From: Clostridiales bacterium
GTDB taxonomy: Bacteria > Bacillota > Clostridia > Peptostreptococcales > Anaerovoracaceae
Length of the DNA: 11,683 nt
Direction: 5' to 3'
Assembly: GCA_009778415.1 (NCBI GenBank)
Contig: WRJV01000284.1
Coordinates: 1-11,683, forward strand
Position 1 is the stretch's first letter. Every line of letters begins with the position of its first letter. The notes beneath the pieces were generated by a model. That model ran no database searches and was not told the DNA's origin. It saw only the letters and a program-made list of their open reading frames with translations. The translations under genes were made by a program, and so were the position numbers. Below are positions 6,956 through 11,683 of the stretch, piece by piece.

Positions 6956-8134
6956 ATGCTAAGTGCGCCAATACAAATACAAATGCTGGGCGGGTTTGCC
7001 ATAGTCGCTGGCGAAATCCACCTTGAAGAGAGGTCAAAGAGAACCTCAAAATCATGGAAGCTGCTCCAATACCTTGTTGCCCACCGAAATTACACGGTCT
7101 CGCAGAACGAGCTTCGCACGGCTTTCTGGCCAGACGGCGACGAGGGCGGGAGCGCGATGCGGAACATGGTTCATCGTCTCCGCTCAATGCTTGAAGTCAG
7201 CGGGATTGAGCAAGGAGGTGATCTGATCCTCAGCAACAACGGGGCGTACATATGGAACAACAAAATACCTTGCACCGTGGATATCGAGGAATTTGAAAAG
7301 CTGTATCTCCAAGCGTCCTCCATTTCCTCTGCCCAGGATCGGCTGGAGCTGCTTTTGCAGGCGATTGAATTGTACAAGGGGGACTTCCTGCCGACAACCA
7401 GCAGCGAACTGTGGGCAATACCGGTTTCAAGCTTTTACCGGTCCATGTACATAAAGTGCGTACATGCCGCGCTGGAACTGCTGACCCGCGCCAAACGGAT
7501 CGACGAAGCAGAGACCTTGTGCGCAAAAGCCTTGCGGATAGACCGTTTTGATGAAAAAATAAACGAATACTACTTGCGCTCCCTGCTTGCCCAGGGCAAG
7601 CAGCTCCAGGCGCATGACGTGTTTAAAAACATTGAAACCATGTTTTATGACGAAATGGGCGTCAGCCCATCTGAAAGCTTGCGCGAAGTTCACCGCCAGA
7701 TACTGTGGCGCGGCGGCACGGCAGAGGAGTTTTCCATAAACAACGTAATGAACGAATGGCGTGGCGACGCGGATTTTCCAGGCGCTTTTTATTGCGACTA
7801 CAGCGTGTTTCGGACGATCTACCAAGTCGAGGCCCGTTCCATACTGCGCTCCAAAAAGTCCGTTTACATCATCTGCTTCGAGACGAAAAAGGCATCGGGG
7901 CAGGGTGCAAGGGATTCCCGCGTAGTTAAGCAGCTTTTCAAGGTCATCCCGGACAACTTGCGGCAAGGGGACCTTTTTACGCGGGCTGGTAACAACCAAT
8001 ATATGATCATGCTTCAGAATATTTCGTATGAGAATTGCAAAATGCTGTCAAATAGGATTCTGCACTCGCTCGATGCGAAAGATCGTGCAAAAATCATCAG
8101 AGCCACGATTAAGCCGGTTACACCTATCGCGTAG
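6956..8134 (+). CDS. BTAD/SARP-type transcriptional regulator with degenerate GGDEF-like tail
   Basis: A 392-residue regulator. Residues ~6-101 form an OmpR-type winged helix of the SARP kind (LGGFAIVAGE, SKSWKLLQYLVAHRN, ELRTAFWPD, MVHRLRSMLE). Residues ~109-245 match the helical bacterial transcriptional activator domain (DIEEFEKLY to EMGVSPSESLREVHRQIL). The last ~110 residues resemble a GGDEF domain in which the signature is GNNQY (345-349, in DLFTRAGNNQYMIML), so diguanylate cyclase activity is not expected; it may be a sensor. AGAGGTG lies 7 nt before the ATG, and only 23 nt separate it from the aminotransferase, so it is probably co-transcribed as the last gene of the operon. It is the obvious candidate regulator of the operon or of the unit downstream, where a 7-4-7 repeat lies. 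Domain calls are by eye. Confidence 0.85.
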   Translation: MLSAPIQIQMLGGFAIVAGEIHLEERSKRTSKSWKLLQYLVAHRNYTVSQNELRTAFWPDGDEGGSAMRNMVHRLRSMLEVSGIEQGGDLILSNNGAYIWNNKIPCTVDIEEFEKLYLQASSISSAQDRLELLLQAIELYKGDFLPTTSSELWAIPVSSFYRSMYIKCVHAALELLTRAKRIDEAETLCAKALRIDRFDEKINEYYLRSLLAQGKQLQAHDVFKNIETMFYDEMGVSPSESLREVHRQILWRGGTAEEFSINNVMNEWRGDADFPGAFYCDYSVFRTIYQVEARSILRSKKSVYIICFETKKASGQGARDSRVVKQLFKVIPDNLRQGDLFTRAGNNQYMIMLQNISYENCKMLSNRILHSLDAKDRAKIIRATIKPVTPIA

Positions 8135-8147
8135 CATAACAATGGGA

Positions 8148-8272
8148 AAAAAATAAATGTTGAAAAAGTAGAAAAAAAGTGAAGTTAAGTTTTTTCTAAC
8201 TTTATTCTAACCAAGTAAGATTTTACCCTCTCTAACTCCGCATAAATCAAGCGGTCAGCAAAAAATAAATGT
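8148..8272 (+). repeat. 13-bp direct repeat AAAAAATAAATGT, two copies
   Basis: Identical AAAAAATAAATGT copies at 8148-8160 and 8260-8272, 112 bp apart, flank the region with the TCTAAC repeats. Both are A-rich, so chance is possible in this low-GC spacer. Confidence 0.35.
8194..8211 (+). promoter_or_regulatory. TTCTAAC heptamer direct repeat with 4-bp spacer, possible BTAD/SARP operator
   Basis: TTCTAAC occurs at 8194-8200 and 8205-8211, separated by TTTA, giving an 11-bp period. SARP regulators are known to bind tandem heptamers with 4-bp spacers on one face of the helix. The site lies just downstream of a BTAD/SARP gene. Further TCTAAC copies stand at 8231-8236 and 8331-8336 but out of phase. 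A weak -10, TAAGAT (8216-8221), follows by 4 bp. The match of arrangement is seen in the sequence; binding is inferred. Confidence 0.4.
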
Positions 8273-8285
8273 AACGGTAAATAAG

Positions 8286-8333
8286 CGCAGCAGGAAAAAA
8301 TTGAAAAAGATTTTCCTGCTGCGTTGCTTGTCT
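8286..8333 (+). terminator. probable rho-independent terminator of the ior operon
   Basis: A perfect 13-bp stem, CGCAGCAGGAAAA (8286-8298) with TTTTCCTGCTGCG (8311-8323), a 12-nt loop, then TTGCTTGTCT (6 T of 10). It lies about 150 nt after the BTAD gene stop. The stem is strong and the T-tail moderate. Confidence 0.65.
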
Positions 8334-8353
8334 AACGTGATATTAAACAACCA

Positions 8354-8371
8354 TGATATATACTTTATATT
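8354..8371 (+). promoter_or_regulatory. possible promoter of the structured intergenic unit
   Basis: An AT-rich stretch just after the terminator has several -10-like hexamers: an extended TGATATATA (8354-8362), TATACT (8359-8364) and TATATT (8366-8371). No clear -35 sits at the right spacing; the best for TATATT is TTAAAC (8343-8348, 17 nt, 3/6). Some promoter is needed here to explain the strong terminator at 8825. Confidence 0.3.
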
Positions 8372-8439
8372 AGGTGATAAGGAGAACCCCAACTCCGGAA
8401 AAAAAGAGGCATACATATGTTGAAAAGGAGGGGAGGAAG

Positions 8440-8535
8440 ATGAAAACTAAAGTGTTCCAGGGAAAATTAGTTAGCGCATGTTCTGCGGCAGCTTACTCCG
8501 CAACGCCGTGCCTCGCATCAGCCGGAGCCGGATAG
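8440..8535 (+). CDS. possible 31-residue peptide or remnant signal peptide
   Basis: ATG at 8440 follows GGAGGGGAGG (8427-8436), an excellent ribosome site, and reads MKTKVFQGKLVSACSAAAY then SATPCLASAGAG before TAG. Lysines at 2, 4 and 9 are followed by a small-residue, mildly hydrophobic stretch ending in an AxA-like site, much like an export signal, with two cysteines (14 and 24). A tiny 8-codon ORF (8417-8443) overlaps its start as ATGA. In the +2 frame, codons after 8529 stay open for about 22 residues (IVEATVKMCDTEG onward) to a stop near 8600, so this may be the broken front of a secreted-protein gene. Its last codons fall inside the hairpin series. Equally it could be a true small peptide or no gene at all. 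Confidence 0.4.
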   Translation: MKTKVFQGKLVSACSAAAYSATPCLASAGAG

Positions 8536-8824
8536 TCGAAGCGACTGTCAAGATGTGCGACACCGAAGGCAGCCGCCTTGGTACGCACGCTATAATATAG
8601 CCGGCCTGCCTGCCCGGGGCAGCCTGGGCAGGCAGGCTAGGTCCGAAAGGACAACAAAAAAAAGGGGATTTACATAGATTGTTCGAAGGTATTTCTATTG
8701 CAGGGAACTAGTTTTCAAGAATGTTCCGTTGGAAAAATCGTAACTATGTTTATTAACAGCACACAAAGTGCAGAGCGTAGCAAAGCTACACATTCAATAG
8801 AAGCAATTGTGCTGGCAAAAATGC
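8484..8824 (+). ncRNA. candidate structured RNA, series of hairpins
   Basis: No protein gene covers this stretch, yet it folds by eye into a chain of stems. They are: 8484-8488/8498-8502; 8531-8538/8542-8549 (8 bp, AAG loop, one G-U); 8555-8559 with 8562-8570, pairing 8575-8582 and 8584-8588 (13 bp with a small internal loop and one bulge); 8604-8615/8626-8637 (perfect 12 bp); 8641-8652 (GTCC-GAAA-GGAC, a GNRA tetraloop); 8704-8708/8723-8727; 8759-8762/8768-8771; 8777-8781/8785-8789. TTCTATTG (8693-8700) pairs with CAATAGAA (8795-8802), enclosing the last three as a multiloop. A terminator follows at once. I do not recognise a known RNA class. No covariance was tested, and the 5' end is unknown. 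Confidence 0.4.
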
Positions 8825-8860
8825 CGCCACGGGAAAGTTGGCTTTTCCCGTGGCGTTTTT
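8825..8860 (+). terminator. strong rho-independent terminator
   Basis: Perfect 12-bp stem CGCCACGGGAAA (8825-8836) with TTTCCCGTGGCG (8844-8855), a 7-nt loop, then TTTTT (8856-8860). It ends the transcript of the structured region and insulates the promoter at 8910. Confidence 0.85.
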
Positions 8861-8909
8861 ATATTCATTGATCCTTGTGATAATTATTTTCTCATTCTGT
8901 CACGCATGC

Positions 8910-8938
8910 TTGACGTTCTTTGTCAACAATTATATAAT
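8910..8938 (+). promoter_or_regulatory. strong sigma-A-like promoter of the WG-repeat gene
   Basis: TTGACG (8910-8915), a 17-nt spacer, then a perfect TATAAT (8933-8938). Transcription should begin near 8945, about 85 nt before the start codon. TTGTCAACAA (8920-8929) in the spacer is a near-palindrome and might be a binding site. Confidence 0.75.
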
Positions 8939-8996
8939 ACGTGTGGATATAGAAATATGTTTGTCCGTACGCACCTCTGCTGCGCGAAAAATTCAG

Positions 8997-9020
8997 AAAG
9001 GAGTTGTGGCGTCACCACGA
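8997..9020 (+). promoter_or_regulatory. ribosome binding site joined to its start by a hairpin
   Basis: AAAGGAG (8997-9003) is the only good Shine-Dalgarno, but the first in-frame ATG is 25 nt away at 9029. Bases 9004-9009 pair with 9015-9020 (TTGTGG with CCACGA, one G-U) around a 5-nt loop. Folding out these 17 nt leaves 8 nt, the ideal spacing. Confidence 0.45.
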
Positions 9021-9028
9021 GCTGGGCC

Positions 9029-10363
9029 ATGCGATATCAGATGAAAAAAACAGCTATCACTGCAACTATGGCAGTTGGGTTTTGCCTTTGTTTGGCTATG
9101 TTTGGCACGGCATGCGAAAAATCAGGCATCCAAGAGGCCGTGCCGCTCAAGTACGATGCTGTCCGGCAGTTTTCGGATGGGATGGCAGCTGTCATGGTTG
9201 GCGACCAATGGGGTTTCATCGACAAGGCGGGCAACGAGGCCGTACCGCTGGCATACAGCAGCGTCAAACAGTTTTCAGAGGGTTTGGCCGCCGTCAGGGA
9301 GGGAGACTGGCGTACCGGCAAATGGGGCTTCATTGACAGGGAAGGCAATGTGGCGGTGCCTTTTGAATACGACGGGGCTGGCAGTTTTTCAGGCGGCCTT
9401 GCCAGGGTTACCCAGGACGGCAAATGCGGGTACATCGACAAAACAGGCAAAATAGGCATACCATTTGAGTACGATGCGGCAGCGGATTTCTCAGAGGGCC
9501 TTGCTGCTGTAAACATCGGAGCTACAAACTATGGCTTTGATTACACTGAGGGCGGCAAATGGGGCTTCATCGACAAAACGGGCGAAATGGTCGTGCCGGC
9601 CATATACGACAGCCTTCACATGGCTCCGGCTGATGACGGGAATTTAAGCCCGACAGGGTTTCATGAAGGCCTTGCGGCTGTCATGGCCATTGAAGGAGAC
9701 CGCGCCAACTGGGGTTTTATTGACAAAACGGGCAAAGTGGTAGTGCCGATCGAATACGAGGTGGTTTTTGATTACTGCGACGGAATAGCCATGGTCGCCG
9801 TCAACGCGTACTATGACCACATCGATCTGGCGGCTTTTGACCAAGCCGGCAGGGAAGTTGTCCTGCCCGGCGAATACGACCTGATTTACGATTTCTCGGA
9901 AGGCCTTGCTGCCGCTAGGGACGGCGCTTGGCTGGACGGCAAATGGGGCTTCATAGACAAGAGTGGAAGCGAAATCTTGCCGTTTAATTACGACGAGGTT
10001 GGAGCGGGCTTCTCTGAGGGCTTGGTGGCAGTCAGCGCCGGCGAGCACATCGAAAACGGCATTTACCAGGAATATGTCGGTAAATGGGGTTTTGTTGACA
10101 AAGACGGCAAAGCAGCTGTGCCGATGAAGTACGACTATGCCGCAGCGTTCTCGGACGGCATGGCTGCCGTAAATATTGGTGCGGCAACCGACAACAGCGA
10201 AGGCGACCTTCTACCCCAAGGCGGTAAATGGGGTTTCATCAATAAAAAAGGGAAAGAAACCGTGCCATGCAAATATGACAGCGCAGAAGACTTCAACGAA
10301 GGTATGGCCGCTGTCTGCCAAGGCGGCAAATGGGGGTTTCTGTCCCGATTGAACGACAATTAA
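9029..10363 (+). CDS. exported WG-repeat protein
   Basis: A 444-residue protein built almost wholly of WG repeats (consensus KWGFIDK-G--VVP--YD---FSEGLAAV). About ten units are visible: eight with WGF, one altered to KCGYIDK and one degenerate (LAAFDQAGREVVLP), with loops of varying length. The N-terminus (MKKTAITATMAVGFCLCLAMFGTAC) is a signal peptide; GTAC followed by EKSG suggests a lipoprotein, though the residue at -3 is Gly rather than Leu, so plain secretion is possible. The start at 9029 is preferred to the open frame back to 8807, whose first part spans the terminator and promoter; 9041 is an alternative four residues shorter. WG proteins are thought to be surface or periplasmic binding scaffolds, and their ligand is generally unknown. 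Likely co-transcribed with the carboxypeptidase downstream. Confidence 0.85.
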   Translation: MRYQMKKTAITATMAVGFCLCLAMFGTACEKSGIQEAVPLKYDAVRQFSDGMAAVMVGDQWGFIDKAGNEAVPLAYSSVKQFSEGLAAVREGDWRTGKWGFIDREGNVAVPFEYDGAGSFSGGLARVTQDGKCGYIDKTGKIGIPFEYDAAADFSEGLAAVNIGATNYGFDYTEGGKWGFIDKTGEMVVPAIYDSLHMAPADDGNLSPTGFHEGLAAVMAIEGDRANWGFIDKTGKVVVPIEYEVVFDYCDGIAMVAVNAYYDHIDLAAFDQAGREVVLPGEYDLIYDFSEGLAAARDGAWLDGKWGFIDKSGSEILPFNYDEVGAGFSEGLVAVSAGEHIENGIYQEYVGKWGFVDKDGKAAVPMKYDYAAAFSDGMAAVNIGAATDNSEGDLLPQGGKWGFINKKGKETVPCKYDSAEDFNEGMAAVCQGGKWGFLSRLNDN

Positions 10364-10398
10364 CCGTTGGCTCTACCATGCACTGAAAGGAGGTGAAA

Positions 10399-10479
10399 AT
10401 GCCGAACCTCAACGGCAGAACAAAAGAGGCGATCCAAATAAATTCCTACTTTATAGCAAAAGTTGAAAAACGGAGGTAA
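10399..10479 (+). CDS. possible 26-residue leader ORF
   Basis: ATG at 10399 follows AAAGGAGGTG (10387-10396), one of the best ribosome sites in the window. The ORF reads MPNLNGRTKEAIQINSYF then IAKVEKRR and stops at 10479. Its last codons (CGG AGG TAA) contain the ribosome site of the carboxypeptidase gene, whose ATG follows 5 nt later. It is likely translated and may couple or tune expression of the carboxypeptidase. No family is recognised. Confidence 0.45.
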   Translation: MPNLNGRTKEAIQINSYFIAKVEKRR

Positions 10480-10484
10480 AAAAA

Positions 10485-11683
10485 ATGAGAAAAGTATTGG
10501 CTATTGCACTGGTGCTGGCATTGTCCCTCACTATGGTCTCGTTCGCAACAGCGACTGCAGAAGATCTGCCTCTTGGGGCAGTGAACCGCACAGTAGTAGT
10601 CGACACCGGCTACGCCCCCGGCACCTACATGGTGCGTCAGGGTTACGTGGACGCCAGGCCTTACGGCAGCGGCACTACCGGCGGCGACAGGCTGGTCTCG
10701 TCATCCTATGTATGGGATCCGGCAACCATGGAAAACTACGTGTTCGACCCGAGCTTGTTCCCCGACGTAACGTGGCACAAGGACGGCTTCCCTCTGACAG
10801 CCACTTACAGGACGCCGGTGGAGCATTTCGGCGAACTGAAGTACCTTGCCCAGACATACCCGGATATCACAAGGCTGGTGTATGTTGGCAAGACTAACGG
10901 CATTGGCACAAACGCCAACGTCTTTACCGGCTCTCCGGCGAATGCTATTCCGCTGTACGCGCTTGAAATCAGCAACGCCCCCGGCGTCATGGACGGCAGG
11001 CCGGCTACGCTGCACCAAGCCGCCAACCACGGCGGCGAGCTTGACTCGGCCGAACTTTGCACGAACCTGGCATGGTACCTTTGTACGCAATACGGCAAGA
11101 ACCCGGATGTGACAAACCTTATCAACACTACCAGAATCTATCTGATGCCTGTGACAAACGGCGACGGAAACACGGCAAGCTTCAGGGCGACCAGCGGCGC
11201 TCGCCGCACCAATTCCAGCGGCGTAGACCTCAACAGGAACTGGGCTTACCGCTGGGGCTCCAACAACGGCTCCTCCAGCAGCCCGGGGACCAGCGGCAAC
11301 TACCGCGGCGTTTCCCCCAACAGCGAACCCGAGACGACGGCGATTTCCGGCCTTTACCGCAACGACAACGTCGTATCCTCGGTATCCGGCCACACTTCCG
11401 GCCAGCTCATCATCTTCGCGTGGGCGTTCCTCAGGAACCCTGACGACGCGCACCCGCTGCTTCGCGAGCTGGCAAGGGAACAGGCTGAGATCAACGGCCA
11501 CACGCCTCAGAACGGCAACGTCATGTATGCTCAGAGCGGCGAGATCAACGACTATCTCTGGGGCTCCATGAGGGCGCTGGGCTTCACCTACGAGTACGGC
11601 AATTGGCAAACAGGGCCCATACTTGGCAGGGAGACCGGCGACCATTACATTACCCTTGACTACCTTGACTCAACAGGAAGGCC
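10485..11683 (+). CDS. secreted M14-family zinc carboxypeptidase (partial, 3' end cut)
   Basis: An extracellular metallopeptidase expected to remove C-terminal residues from peptides or cut peptidoglycan stem peptides. CGGAGG (10471-10476) lies 8 nt before the ATG. Residues 1-25 (MRKVLAIALVLALSLTMVSF, then ATATA) are a signal peptide with a likely cleavage before E26. Zinc and catalytic residues fit M14: H182 and E185 (HGGE, the HxxE motif), R251 in DLNRNW, H303 in VSGHTSGQLI, Y348 in MYAQSG and the catalytic glutamate E370 in FTYEYG. All needed residues are present before the window ends at residue 399, so the missing part is the domain end and any C-terminal wall-binding modules. Peptide specificity cannot be set from sequence. 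The context (exported WG protein upstream, small leader ORF) suggests surface or nutrient-scavenging work, which would feed amino acids to the fermentation operon. Confidence 0.9.
   Translation, partial: MRKVLAIALVLALSLTMVSFATATAEDLPLGAVNRTVVVDTGYAPGTYMVRQGYVDARPYGSGTTGGDRLVSSSYVWDPATMENYVFDPSLFPDVTWHKDGFPLTATYRTPVEHFGELKYLAQTYPDITRLVYVGKTNGIGTNANVFTGSPANAIPLYALEISNAPGVMDGRPATLHQAANHGGELDSAELCTNLAWYLCTQYGKNPDVTNLINTTRIYLMPVTNGDGNTASFRATSGARRTNSSGVDLNRNWAYRWGSNNGSSSSPGTSGNYRGVSPNSEPETTAISGLYRNDNVVSSVSGHTSGQLIIFAWAFLRNPDDAHPLLRELAREQAEINGHTPQNGNVMYAQSGEINDYLWGSMRALGFTYEYGNWQTGPILGRETGDHYITLDYLDSTGR

Noticed and set aside
8550..8652. Possible cobalamin or glycine riboswitch
   Set aside because: Short matches occur (GCCGG-CCTGCC; ACCGAAGG), but the conserved cores of both classes are missing, and no riboswitch-type target gene follows directly because a terminator and a new promoter intervene.
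8440..8860. tmRNA, RNase P RNA or SRP RNA
   Set aside because: The structured unit with a small ORF raised the idea, but I see no tRNA-like ends with CCA, no GAGGAAAGTCCGGGC-type RNase P core and no SRP GGAA/GNAR domain.
8807..9028. Extended N-terminus of the WG-repeat gene
   Set aside because: It would cross a perfect terminator and a strong promoter, adds cysteine-rich nonsense ahead of a signal peptide, and has no ribosome site at 8807.
10701..11645. A 314-residue open frame on the minus strand
   Set aside because: It lies wholly opposite the M14 carboxypeptidase, which has a signal peptide and all catalytic motifs. The minus frame is open because of high GC at third positions and shows no domain or ribosome site.
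1..11683. CRISPR arrays, tRNA genes, insertion sequences
   Set aside because: No regularly spaced repeats, no cloverleaf with a TTC-A-A arm and no transposase or terminal inverted repeats were found on reading both strands.

Overview
The window looks like chromosomal DNA from an anaerobic, amino-acid-fermenting member of the Clostridia (Bacillota). The reasons are strong AGGAGG-type ribosome binding sites, sigma-A-like promoters, a ferredoxin-dependent 2-oxoacid oxidoreductase next to phosphotransbutyrylase and butyrate kinase genes, and a BTAD regulator with a degenerate GGDEF-like tail, an architecture I associate with Clostridia. The genus cannot be named from sequence alone. All convincing genes lie on the + strand.

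Region 1 (1-616) holds a small protein with a ribbon-helix-helix-like C-terminus. It sits behind a promoter that contains two tandem GTGGTACA copies. A spacer with two hairpins follows, then a good promoter for the main operon whose -35 and -10 boxes lie in an inverted repeat.

Region 2 (617-8134) is a seven-gene operon with overlaps or short gaps: iorA, iorB, ptb, an Mpv17/PMP22-like membrane protein, buk, a class I aminotransferase and a BTAD-family regulator. Together the enzymes make a complete route: amino acid to 2-oxoacid (aminotransferase), to acyl-CoA plus reduced ferredoxin (IorAB), to acyl-phosphate (Ptb), to free acid plus ATP (Buk). With IorAB as the oxidoreductase, aromatic amino acids are the most likely substrates, giving arylacetates and ATP.

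Region 3 (8135-8909) has no normal gene. It contains a 7-4-7 direct repeat shaped like a SARP/BTAD operator, a terminator, a possible 31-residue peptide gene and about 350 nt of serial hairpins ending in a strong rho-independent terminator. This is the best candidate for something undescribed, either a structured small RNA or a decayed secreted-protein gene.

Region 4 (8910-11683) has a strong promoter driving an exported WG-repeat protein whose Shine-Dalgarno appears to be brought to the start codon by a hairpin. A 26-residue leader ORF follows, then a secreted M14 zinc carboxypeptidase that runs off the end of the window with its catalytic residues intact.
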